A stretch of 64,000 nt of DNA, taken from NCBI GenBank assembly GCA_963921935.1, contig OY998175.1, forward strand, positions 175,619,262-175,683,261. The letters are read 5' to 3'. Shown piece after piece: positions 36,446 through 46,234 of the stretch. The DNA comes from Galeruca laticollis (taxonomy: Eukaryota > Arthropoda > Insecta > Coleoptera > Chrysomelidae). Below the pieces are notes generated by a model. It was not told where the DNA came from, did no database searches, and was given only the letters and a program-made list of their open reading frames with translations. The position numbers and the translations under genes were made by a program. The number at the start of each line of letters is the position of its first letter. The first letter of the stretch is position 1.

Positions 36446-37313
36446 CCAATGGACAGGAACTTTAAGGAAAGTAATAGTTTCACTGAATTGCGTTTCCATC
36501 GTCGTTTCCACTTCAATCTTGATTTTTTTTGTTAATTTTTCTTTTCATTTCCATTGTGGTTGAAATGTTTTCAATTTTCAACTTTGATAACATGTAGTTT
36601 TTTACTTATTTGTTAATCTCTTTCAAATCTGGTTAATTTTTTTTATTTCAACTTTAATAAAATTTTATTTGTTAAACGTTTTTTTACTTTTTAATTAAAT
36701 TAATTCACATTTGTAAATTGAATAACGTTGTTCTTATTTATTTTCCTATCAACCCTTTTCACAAGGTTTTATTGATATTATTTTGATGTGTACCAACTAA
36801 ACAAGCTAATAATATTCTAGGTGGCGCCCACTTATCTATCTTGTCTAAGTTAAATATTTTTTTTTCTTTCTCTATAAATCACAAAAAAATCACAAAAGAT
36901 TTTGCAATAAGTAATAAATCAAAGTGTTATTACCCGCTAACCGGTAAGATCTATTCCTAGATTATTATTTAGCTGGTAAATAATCACACGTGAGATACTC
37001 TGGTAGCTGAGTAGCCGCTACGAATGAAAATGCTAACAGAACAACAAGGATACAAAATAGAAGTATTGGTTGCAATAGACGCATTTTTATTAAACGAAAT
37101 TTCATCACATTATAACAAAATTGTCGGTAAGTATAAATTGGGAGTAATAATTGAAAGAGGGGTGATAAAGAAATTATAAAAATAATGAATATAGTTAATT
37201 TTTTCAAATGCTACGACTGCCTGAACCCAAATGGAGTTGGAGTATCCATGCACCGACAGGTATAATGAGCTAGCATTATAAAATTGGTAAATAGTATTAA
37301 TCAAAAATTAAAT
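36446..37313. other. Intergenic sequence, one candidate small secreted-peptide frame
   Basis: AT-rich. Only the minus-strand frame at 36965-37105 (separate entry) is of note. Confidence 0.4.
36965..37105 (-). CDS. Candidate 46-residue secreted peptide (weak)
   Basis: Minus-strand frame starting MKFRLIKMRLLQPILLFCIL, continuing with LVVLLAFSFVAA and ending TQLPEYLTCDYLPAK before TAA. It has a basic N-terminus, a hydrophobic core and a plausible signal-peptidase site after VAA, so it looks like a small secreted precursor. No homologous family is recognised, a frame this short can arise by chance, and the + strand of the same DNA has its own open frame with a GTAAGT. It could also be a first exon. 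Function unknown. Confidence 0.25.
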   Translation of the reverse strand: MKFRLIKMRLLQPILLFCILVVLLAFSFVAATQLPEYLTCDYLPAK

Positions 37314-38650
37314 TATTTTTTACAGGTCGTAACTCAGGGATTAACGGATAGGTTTTTTTGAAAATTGTGTAATGTTTTTGGGACCTACAGTAATTTCATC
37401 AGAGGTATACAGGATATCTGTGCCGTCATCATAGAAGCAGGGACGTAATCGCAATGAAAGAGATTCAATGGAAGGGGGGGATCAAACTTAGCTCAAATGA
37501 AAGAGGTTTTTATTTCAAATTCTACAGTGTCGGCTTATAGTGATCTTATGAAAGGTGTTCAAAATGGCCTCCGTCTGCAACAACACAAGTATCGAACCAT
37601 CCAAGTTGTACATGCCGCATGTATAATCTCTTGCGTAAGGTTATTACAAGCTTGTCTGATTCTATTTTTTAAATCGTTCGTGTCTACAGGGTTTTCATTT
37701 TAAGTATCCCTATACAAAAATATGTAGAAGTGACAGCACCGACGATCGTGGAGGCCATTGAAAGTGTCCATGAGTTCCAATCCATTTGTTTGGAAATCTA
37801 GCATTAATATAATTTACTACAGTACCGCTATAATGTGGGGGTGAGCTATCTTGCAGCCATATCATATATATTCGTTCATTCAAAGGAATATTCTCAAGTA
37901 ACGCAGGTAGGTTATTTTCTAGAAAATTTTAATATCTCTGACCATTGAGCCTTCAAAAAATATGAGCATATTAATCGACCATTGAATAATCCACAACAAA
38001 CATTAACTCCCCATCTGGTTTGAAAGGCAGTTTCCTTTATCCACCGCGGATTTTCCACAGACCAATAATGAGAGTTATGACGATTCACGACGCCATTATT
38101 ATGGAAACGCGCTTCATCACTCCACAAAATTTTACTCAACACATTGGGAGTGTCTTGCATCATAACTTGCATGATGGCGATAAAAGTTAATCTCTGATCC
38201 AGATCAGTAGGTCGCAACTCATAAGTCAAATGCAATTTAAATGAGTGGTAATGGTAAGTTTTTAAAATTATATGAACTGAACTTGAAGAAACACCAATTT
38301 ATGCAGCAATAGTTCGGATGGACACATGGGGATTAACCGCTACATACGCTAAAACATTCACCATATTCAGTTCGGTCTGCATTGGTTATGATTACTAATA
38401 TGCTTTGTGTTTGGAAATAAACCTGCTCTTCTTTCGAGAAAAATCCCTTTCTTCTAAGCTAAGTTTGATTACCCTCTTCCATTGAATTTTTTCATTGCGA
38501 TGACGTCTCTGCTTCTATGATGACGTCACAGATACCCTGTACACTTCGGATGAAATTACTGTAGATCCCAAAAACATTACCCACTTTTCAAATAAACCTA
38601 TTCGTTAATTCTTGAGTTACAGCCTGTAAAAAAATCTTGGGACACCCTGT
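37314..38650 (-). mobile_element. Mariner-like element with ~180-bp inverted termini
   Basis: The left arm (about 37314-37495) and right arm (about 38455-38650) are inverted copies: TACAGGTCGTAACTCAGG on the left, complement CTTGAGTTACAGCCTGTA on the right. The right end is complete to CACCCTGTA; the left end lacks the outermost ~20 bases. A decayed transposase fills the middle. It is followed by a (TA)n tract (38664). Confidence 0.8.
37480..38385 (-). pseudogene. Mariner-superfamily transposase, nearly full length, broken
   Basis: Minus-strand reading. A helix-turn-helix part has VSIRTIAA, stop, IGVSSSSVHIILK; then LTYELRPTDLDQRLTFIAIM, and the DDE domain with ILWSDEARFHNNGVVNRHNS (first Asp) and WGVNVCCGLFNGRLICSYFL. 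After the frame at 37912-38235 ends, degraded sequence continues with WLQDSSPPHYSGTVVNYIN (second Asp position), then RFPNKWIG and a C-terminal tail with NLTQEIIHAACTTW. The blocks are those of the DUF4817-associated mariner-like family. An in-frame stop in the HTH and several shifts make it inactive. Confidence 0.75.
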
Positions 38651-38661
38651 ATACATCATGG

Positions 38662-38663
<2 letters not shown>

Positions 38664-38723
<60 letters not shown>
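38664..38723. repeat. (TA)n microsatellite
   Basis: About 30 TA units directly after the mariner-like element. Confidence 0.95.
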
Positions 38724-38725
<2 letters not shown>

Positions 38726-39017
38726 GGCGTAAGTTTTAAAGTAAAAATATTGTACTTACACTAACCGAGGATGTTCACAAATGTGTAATATTTATTTAAA
38801 TGGAGAAACTATAAATAATAAATTGTCATAAAATGAAAGTATGCCAAATGGAATCTTTTTTATGTATATAATCAATCATTTTTAAAGTAAAGCAATAACT
38901 TATTTTAAATTTATATAATATTTAATTCTTGAAAATGATAAAATCAAATTATCGAAAGCTTAGAATAAACTGAACAGAATTTTCTTTCTCACATTGCCGC
39001 GTTCTCCAATAAAAAGA

Positions 39018-39020
<3 letters not shown>
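38724..39020. other. Spacer without recognised features
   Basis: AT-rich sequence between two (TA)n tracts. Confidence 0.4.

Positions 39021-39079
<59 letters not shown>
39021..39079. repeat. (TA)n microsatellite abutting gypsy B
   Basis: About 29 TA units ending exactly at the start of the gypsy B LTR. Confidence 0.95.
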
Positions 39080-39083
<4 letters not shown>

Positions 39084-40666
39084 ATATTTTTAATATCATA
39101 TACTTAATATTCTTTAATTTTAATTGCCCCGCGTTGTGAGACAAGTTATAATATCTCAATTATTGTACATGCAACTTAAGTACGTATTCTATTTCAATTT
39201 TGACAGTAGTTCTCAAAAAAAATATGCCCGGCGCCAATAAATATCAATCTAAAGATGAATTTATGTACAATCGACCTATTACTCCTATCTCAGGGTGAGA
39301 TCAAAGTTGTTCAAAATTAATTCTTCAAATTTATTTGTTTTTTTAACGTATTTCCAAATTAAATGTTTCACTATTATCAAACTCTCGAATAACTGTTAAT
39401 TCAATATAATAAAAGGCCCTTTAATTATTTTATCACATTTACTATTTTACTGTCACTAAAAAAATTAAACCAATTGTCCCTCATTAAATTGAAAATTCTA
39501 TGAATGTAAAATGATAAGTTCAACGAGATTGGATACTGAATGAATACTACAGGTAGTTAGAATCAAAATTATATATTATACTATCAGATACGCAAATTCA
39601 ACAAAATTATTATTCCCAAAAAATACCATAAAAGAACAACAGTCTCTACAAAAACTTAAAATTAGAATACAACTATGCTAGAATTTAACCTAATTAATTA
39701 TTATTATCAAACGTTCAACTTGTGTAATTTACACTTGACATGTATCAATGTCAAATAACGAAATTTCTGCTCAAATTGTCTATTCACTTGATGTTGAAAC
39801 TGATATATGTATCGATAATTTAGGTATATTTCAAAATTTCTTATATAGATGCATCTAAATTTTCAACTGTATTTAAAAACGCCTGATATTTCACGAGAAA
39901 TAAATTTAAAAACTGGAATGGACTCACCAAATGGATCAGGAAAACTCGTACTTATTCTAAACGTATTTAGAATTCTGCTAACTTTCTAAATATATACAAT
40001 TTAGAAAACTGGAACCACATACACTTTTTACGATGCAATTCTTATCCGAACTATACACGCACTGGCTTTATCATATGGGTTATTTATCTGATTGTATGAT
40101 ATACAATTTATACAATCTACCAAAAAATTGAGACAACTCTAATTCTGATGTTGTCTCTTCAAAGGATAAAAAACTGCTGACTAAATTTTTTTTATAAGAT
40201 AAATAATTCTCCTTTCCGTTGGTTACCGATTTTTCTTGTTTTTTAGAAATATTACTAATGTATGATTTTCAATAATCAAGTGAGATTTTGAAATTCTTCT
40301 ATTACATTTGTAATGTTGCTAGCAGAGACCTCTATATTTTGCAATTTCAAATATTTTCTCCAAATCCTATTATGTTCTATCTATCATTAGATATATTCTA
40401 CACAAATGTCATCGAAATTATGAAATGTCATGTTTGATATTTCTACTGAATCTTTCAAAATTTGATAATTTACATATATTACAGTGTGTATCGATGTATG
40501 GCAGCCAAAATTGAATAAATTTCCTTATGTTTTACTTATTCTTTAAATTTCAAATAGAGGATCTGTATTAAAACCCCCTAATAAAAGAATGATAAACCGA
40601 TTATTGTATTATTATAATTTCATCTTTAAAATTTCCAAATATTATCCTATTATTTCAGTATACTAG
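39080..40666 (-). repeat. 3' LTR of gypsy B
   Basis: Starts TTGTTATATTTTTAATATCA and ends CAGTATACTAG on the + strand. Carries an exon-like frame near 39224-39298 (see findings). Confidence 0.8.
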
Positions 40667-40805
40667 TACTGTTCCTAAAATGATAATTAAGTAATAAAAA
40701 AATTTTAATTTCAATCGAATTAAACTATTGTTACTAATTCCATGAAACTCATTAACTCTATTATATCTATCTTAAAATTTCACGTAACATAATATCATTT
40801 GTTCC

Positions 40806-43552
40806 AAGTTATGCATAATATTTATACACCTGTTCTATATTGAAAACTCCTCTTTCATTACCGGTAGTAGGGTCTAGTAATTGATAACTATTTTGTGCTC
40901 CTTCATTACCTACAACATAAGGTCCCTCAAATGGTAGTAATAATTTCGCGCAACGATTCTCCGACCTTCTTGCAACTTGTAATGATCTTATTATTACCAA
41001 TTCTCCTTTTTCAAAAACGGTCTTTTATTTTTTTGATTCATCCTTTTAATATATTTCTTAGCTTGTTTTTGTAATCTTTCATTTACCTTATTCATAACAT
41101 CTTCCATTTCTAATTTTCGATTGACTATCCAATATCTTTGAGGTATTATGCCTGTAAATAAATACTCTCGGCATTCATTTGTAATACCATGAGGTACTTG
41201 ATTAAAAAATCTTTCCACTTGATTTAAATGATTTTTCCATTGACAGTGATCCTGATTACACAATATTCTTAGATATTTGTTTATCTCTTTAATGTATCTT
41301 TCTGTTGGATTTGACGACGGTTTCCTTATGCTAATAAAGTTCAACTTAATTTCCTGATTTTGACTAAACTTTGCTAATTTTTCACTTTCGAAATACCTTG
41401 CATGGTCTAAAATTATTGTTTTTGGAGTACCATATTTTTCAATGTACATTTTTAAAATCATTATCACAGTTTTTGCATTGGTTCTCTTACATGGGTAAAC
41501 TTTAACAAATTTTGTGAAAATGTCTGTGATAACAAATATATGTTTATTTCCTAGTATGCTCGGTATTAGATTGCTTATAAAATCTATAGCTACAATTTGT
41601 AATGGATTCTGTGCCATTATTGACTTTGCCAAATTTTTATTGTGGTAATTTTTCTCCTTTGCCAGTTGACATAGGGTACATACTTTACAAATATTCTTGG
41701 CAATTGCTAAATCCTTTTTTGTAATAAAGTTTTCTCTGAAAAGCATCCATAACTTTATTGCTCCAACATGTCCATATTCTTCATGTAGATTTTTCAAAAT
41801 TTCCTTCGCATAACCTTGTGTAATTACAAATACCTCTCTATCTTCTAAACATTTATACCATATAATAGCATTATTTTTATAATTTGATCCTAAATTTTGT
41901 TGATCTTGTCTAATTTTCTCCAATGAATATAATCCTTCCTCTTGTAGTATTGTATTGATACCTATTTTATACTTTCTCTGTTCAAATGTGGTCTTAGTCT
42001 GTCTACTTAAAGCATCTGCTACTATATTTTGTTTTCCAGGAATATATTTGATTTCAAAATCGTATTCTTGTAGTAATAAAATCCAGCGATGTATTCTATT
42101 ATTAGCATATCTGTTTCTCAACATAGCTGTCAAAGCTGAATGATCAGTTTCTATAATGGGTTTAGCTCCTAATAACAAGAATCTTAATTTAGTGATACAA
42201 AATACCACGCTAGCCATTTCCAGTTCCGTTACTGAATATTTTCTTTCATGTATTTTAGTAACCCTAGATATGAAACTAATAGGTAATTCTCATTTTTCCT
42301 GAACTTGTATCGGTATTCCAGCAAAACGATCAGCTGATGCATCTGTTCTCAAAATAAATTGTTTATCATACTGTGGGTGATATACCTTGAGATTATTTGT
42401 AAAATCTTCTTTTAGTTCTCCAAATGATTCTTCTCGTTTGTCATTCCACTGCCATTTTACACCTTTTTAAATAGTTCAATTAATGGTATTTCTTTTCTAC
42501 TTAGATCCGGTATTAATCGTTTGAAATAATTTAAAATTCCTAGAAATCCTCTCAAAGTTTTTAAATTAGTTGGTTGTTTATATTCTAAAATTGTTTTAAT
42601 TCGATCAGGATCCATAGAAACTTCTTTAGTATTTAAAACATATCCCAAATAATTTATCTCTTCTTGATAAAATTTACATTTTTCTACGTTTAATTTTAAT
42701 CCAGCATTTTCTAGTTCTTCTAAAATAATATTTAAATGTTCTTTATGTTTTTCTTCATTTTCCGACTATATAAGGATATCATCTATATAATGAAGTATAA
42801 AATTTTCATATTTGTTTAAAATGGTGTGGAGTGTTCTTACTAAAGCTGCACAGGAAGTCTGTAATCCGAAAGGTCCACACAGAATTGATATACCACTCCA
42901 TCTATCATAAACGCAGTATATTTTCGACTTTCTTTTTCTAAAGGAATTAACCAAAAACTATGTTTCAGATCTAATTTAGAAAATATCTTTGCCTTGGTAA
43001 TTCTACCAAATATACTATCTATATTCATGGGACTTTCGTATTGTTTCTTTGTGTAGCTATTAATGTTTCTTGCATCTAAACACATTCTTATTTCTCCAGA
43101 TTTTTTTCGTACAGAAGTAACTGCATTAATATATGGTGAATTTGATCTTTCTATTATTCCATCTTTTAACATATTTTCTAATTCATGGTATCCTTCATCC
43201 TTCAATTTATATGGAATTGGATATGTCTTTACTTCGACATTCGATATACCTTTGTTCATTTCAAGTTTATGTACATATTTCCTTGCTACTTGTACTTTTT
43301 CATTGAATAATCTGTTGTATCTTCTTATCAATTCCATTACTATTTTCACGTATTTTTGTCTACACAAATTGAAATCTATTTTATGTTCTTCATTGATTTG
43401 ATTCATTACATAAAATGTATCTTCTTCTAATTTGTTTGTTCCTTGTTTGATGAACTCAATGTCTTCTCCTTTACAGTGCACCAATTTTTCTTTATAATCA
43501 ATAATCATATTGTGATTGTCTAATTCATCCGACCTCAATACTATATCATAAT
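40806..43552 (-). pseudogene. pol: Gypsy B pol, RT-RNase H-integrase part, frameshifted
   Basis: Minus strand, from the PLE insertion downward: the RT N-terminal part with KTYPIPYKLKDEGYHELENM and RMCLDARNINSYTKK (in 42840-43667); RT palm with LHYIDDILI (42766-42954); RT-thumb part with GYVLNTKEVSMDPDR and LRGFLGILNYFKRLIPDLSR (42457-42648); RNase H plus integrase (40994-42217) with ETDHSALTAML, YIPGKQNIVADALSR, CTLCQLAKEKNYHNK, IVAIDFISNL, ILDHARYFES and NPTERYIKEI; and the C-terminal GVFNIEQVYKYYA at 40809-41000. At least four shifts or stops separate these frames. Catalytic motifs themselves are kept. Confidence 0.8.
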
Positions 43553-43565
43553 TTAAATTCTTTAC
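43553..43565. repeat. 13-bp target-site duplication, left copy
   Basis: TTAAATTCTTTAC, identical to 45615-45627. The gypsy B pol reading (KNL...) is present on both sides of the duplicated bases. Confidence 0.85.
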
Positions 43566-43640
43566 TGTTTTTAAATGAAACTCAAGGTCTCTAGTTAATT
43601 CCACAATATAATACAAGTTATTGAAAATTCTAAAAAATTG

Positions 43641-43674
43641 ACAATTGTTTCGATAAATCAATATCATCGTCAGA
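43641..43674 (-). ncRNA. Hammerhead-like motif, left PLE arm
   Basis: Minus strand: CTGACGA, hairpin GATA/TATC, CGAAAC, AATT, GTC. The layout CUGANGA - stem II - GAAA - minimal stem III - UC is that of type I hammerhead ribozymes described from PLEs. One extra T follows CTGACGA before stem II, and stem I is short and interrupted (ATT/AAT, then TTCT/AGAA). Confidence 0.35.
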
Positions 43675-43934
43675 ATGACAGAAGTTACATTTCATTTTAT
43701 GCCTACCTGATGTTTAGTAGTTATTTTTAGCTAGACCAAGAAGTAACCTAACTTGTGATTGGCTTAATATATGTTTATAGAAAAAAGAAGAAGATGTGAT
43801 ATTACAAATATTGAAGATAAGATATTATTAGCCCTATGGTGATATCCTGGATATCATTTTTCCAATTAAGATCAGTATAACTGTGCAATGATATAGAAAA
43901 CCAGGAAAACTATATCTGCTGATCTTTACAATTA

Positions 43935-44489
43935 TCACTTAAGAAGACAGTTTATTAGTGGAGAATTCCCTAGATGTAACTGTTCATTGACAACTTCATA
44001 GTGTGGGTTTCTTAAATGTCTTCTTATTTCCAGTTCTTCAAGGAAATCCAGTTCTTGTTTCTTTTCACAATTATGCAGTACTTCTAGTTCTGTGTTTGGT
44101 GTCAATGAATGATTGGTGTCAAGTAGATGTTTTGCGTAGTGGGATTTATCTGGTTGTTTTAATCTGTATACTCGTAAGTGCTCACTGTATCGTATTTCAA
44201 AATTCCTAAGGGTCTGACTCAAATAGACAGCATTACATTTTGGACATTTGAGTTTATATATACCTGACTTCTTTAATAGTGGTATTTTTGTTTTTACATT
44301 TAACAATTTTGTACTAACGTTACTTTCTGTTTTAAAAGAAATTGTTGTATTCGTTGCTGAAGATATTATCTTTGAAATATTTCCTGCATATGTGATGGTT
44401 TTATAAGTTTTAATTTCATCAGCTTGTTTAGGATATATTAGTTGTAATGCCACTTTTTCCTCTTTTTTACTAATTAGCTTATTTATCAT
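43935..44489 (-). CDS. PLE GIY-YIG endonuclease domain, left arm copy
   Basis: A 184-codon frame encoding the C-terminal endonuclease module of a Penelope-like element. The core is KKSGIYKLKCPKCNAVYLSQ, then TLRNFEIRYSEHL, with the GIY at about residues 76-78, the CPKC Cys pair typical of PLE GIY-YIG domains, and the catalytic Arg (IRYSEH). The second signature YIG reads YLS. The conserved Glu-rich C-terminal helix region (ELDFLEELEIRRHL) is present. The frame is identical in protein sequence to the inverted copy at 44568-45197 and stops at the same LLK end. In intact PLEs this domain nicks the target for reverse transcription; here it is separated from any RT and sits antisense to its twin. 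Confidence 0.75.
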   Translation of the reverse strand: MINKLISKKEEKVALQLIYPKQADEIKTYKTITYAGNISKIISSATNTTISFKTESNVSTKLLNVKTKIPLLKKSGIYKLKCPKCNAVYLSQTLRNFEIRYSEHLRVYRLKQPDKSHYAKHLLDTNHSLTPNTELEVLHNCEKKQELDFLEELEIRRHLRNPHYEVVNEQLHLGNSPLINCLLK

Positions 44490-44567
44490 ATCTAATGGAT
44501 AACCGTTAGATGTCTAATTGTCTAATTGTATTGATCTCTCTATCAAAATAGAGCTTTTTCAGTTCCT

Positions 44568-45197
44568 ATGAACAAATGTAATTTTGATAGAGAGATTAAT
44601 ACAATTAGACAAATAGCAACATCTAACGGTTATCCATTAGATATGATAAATAAGCTAATTAGTAAAAAAGAGGAAAAAGTGGCATTACAACTAATATATC
44701 CTAAACAAGCTGATGAAATTAAAACTTATAAAACCATCACATATGCAGGAAATATTTCAAAGATAATATCTTCAGCAACGAATACAACAATTTCTTTTAA
44801 AACAGAAAGTAACGTTAGTACAAAATTGTTAAATGTAAAAACAAAAATACCACTATTAAAGAAGTCAGGTATATATAAACTCAAATGTCCAAAATGTAAT
44901 GCTGTCTATTTGAGTCAGACCCTTAGGAATTTTGAAATACGATACAGTGAGCACTTACGAGTATACAGATTAAAACAACCAGATAAATCCCACTACGCAA
45001 AACATCTACTTGACACCAATCATTCATTGACACCAAACACAGAACTAGAAGTACTGCATAATTGTGAAAAGAAACAAGAACTGGATTTCCTTGAAGAACT
45101 GGAAATAAGAAGACATTTAAGAAACCCACACTATGAAGTTGTCAATGAACAGTTACATCTAGGGAATTCTCCACTAATAAACTGTCTTCTTAAGTGA
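44568..45197 (+). CDS. PLE GIY-YIG endonuclease domain, right arm copy
   Basis: A 209-codon frame whose last 184 residues equal the left arm protein. The extra N-terminus, MNKCNFDREINTIRQIATSN, resembles the linker between RT and endonuclease in PLEs and begins inside the palindrome centre, so the start is probably artificial. Same domain content: SGIYKLKC, YLSQT and IRYSEH, with Ser at the usual Gly of YIG. No RT is attached. Transcription across the insertion from either side would produce an RNA able to fold into a hairpin of nearly 1 kb. Confidence 0.75.
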   Translation: MNKCNFDREINTIRQIATSNGYPLDMINKLISKKEEKVALQLIYPKQADEIKTYKTITYAGNISKIISSATNTTISFKTESNVSTKLLNVKTKIPLLKKSGIYKLKCPKCNAVYLSQTLRNFEIRYSEHLRVYRLKQPDKSHYAKHLLDTNHSLTPNTELEVLHNCEKKQELDFLEELEIRRHLRNPHYEVVNEQLHLGNSPLINCLLK

Positions 45198-45458
45198 TAA
45201 TTGTAAAGATCAGCAGATATAGTTTTCCTGGTTTTCTATATCATTGCACAGTTATACTGATCTTAATTGGAAAAATGATATCCAGGATATCACCATAGGG
45301 CTAATAATATCTTATCTTCAATATTTGTAATATCACATCTTCTTCCTTTTTCTATAAACATATATTAAGCCAATCACAAGTTAGGTTACTTCTTGGTCTA
45401 GCTAAAAATAACTACTAAACATCAGGTAGGCATAAAATGAAATGTAACTTCTGTCATT

Positions 45459-45492
45459 CTGACGATGATATTGATTTATCGAAACAATTGTC
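45459..45492 (+). ncRNA. Hammerhead-like motif, right PLE arm
   Basis: + strand counterpart of 43641-43674: CTGACGA (45459-45465), stem II GATA/TATC, CGAAAC, AATT, GTC ending at 45492, the predicted cleavage site. It lies about 260 bases after the GIY-YIG stop codon, in the PLE 3' region. Confidence 0.35.
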
Positions 45493-45614
45493 AATTTTTT
45501 AGAATTTTCAATAACTTGTATTATATTGTGGAATTAACTAGAGACCTTGAGTTTCATTTAAAAACACTAATATGAGCATATTCCACGAAGTAAGGGTCGA
45601 GACAGTCAATTTCA

Positions 45615-45627
45615 TTAAATTCTTTAC
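45615..45627. repeat. 13-bp target-site duplication, right copy
   Basis: TTAAATTCTTTAC, identical to 43553-43565. Confidence 0.85.
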
Positions 45628-46140
45628 AACTTACATTTGTACTCTGAATGAATTATTTCCCAATTGTAATTCCTCAATTATCATTTTATCAGTATCATAT
45701 AATTTTTTATTATTCGCTCCCACTAGTGATAATTTATTGGTATTTACCACCATAATATTATTTTTCCTGCACTTGTCTATAATCCTTTGACTTATCAACG
45801 TTATTGTCATGGATTTCCCCAATTTCCCCAATGTCAACAAATTCTCTTGGATGTTCGTACTTAGAAAAAATAATATTATGCACGTGAAAGCGGTTTAAGT
45901 AAAATTTTTATCTACAATTTGACTATGATCATCATATCTTTCTTGTTCTTGTATTATGTTTACTTGTCTCCTGTCTTCTATTTCTTGATTTCTTCTATCA
46001 TAGTTTCTTTCTTGGTTTTCTAATGTACCATTTCTCCTATCATCATTTCTTATTTCAAAGTTTCTTCGATCATAATAACTATTTGTTCCTATCCGTCTAT
46101 CTGGTCGCCAATTTTCACTTCTGTCTTCAATATCATTTCT
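45628..46140 (-). pseudogene. Gypsy B protease and gag tail, broken
   Basis: The minus-strand frame at 45631-45840 reads CRKNNIMVVNTNKLSLVGAN and then KKLYDTDKMIIEELQLG, matching the protease region of element C (NIMVINTHKISLVGAN). The DTGS catalytic segment itself is lost in a shifted or deleted part upstream. From about 45890 to 46140 the minus strand encodes an Arg/Asn/Asp-rich tail (RRDQNYDRR-like) equivalent to the end of gag in element C. The rest of gag is deleted. Confidence 0.65.
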
Positions 46141-46211
46141 AGATATTCAAATTTTTCATAATAATGTCAATAAATTTCTATTTTTTCATAGTTATATGCA
46201 AAATTTTAATC

Positions 46212-46231
46212 GCCCCACGTTTTAGGTGCCA
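46212..46231 (-). promoter_or_regulatory. Primer-binding site of gypsy B
   Basis: Minus strand TGGCACCTAAAACGTGGGGC next to the 5' LTR, of the same type as in element C (TGGCGTCCCAAAACGTGGGG). Confidence 0.55.
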
Positions 46232-46234
46232 AAT

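Larger units (their letters stand above)
43566..45614. mobile_element. Palindromic Penelope-like insertion (two PLE 3' halves, inverted)
   Basis: A 2049-bp insert between 13-bp direct repeats. The left arm (43566-44549) and right arm (44581-45563) are almost perfect inverted copies of about 985 bases around a ~31-base centre. The right arm alone carries the last ~50 bases of the PLE 3' end (45564-45614), which end CAGTCAATTTCA as in copy 1. Each arm contains the GIY-YIG ORF and the downstream hammerhead-like motif. The reverse transcriptase part of the element is missing. Confidence 0.85.

Noticed and set aside
37040..37127. + strand frame with YKIEVLVAIDAFLLNE before GTAAGT, resembling the start of a metalloprotease domain
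   Set aside because: There is no polypyrimidine tract at the presumed acceptor, no zinc-binding motif, and no further exon nearby.
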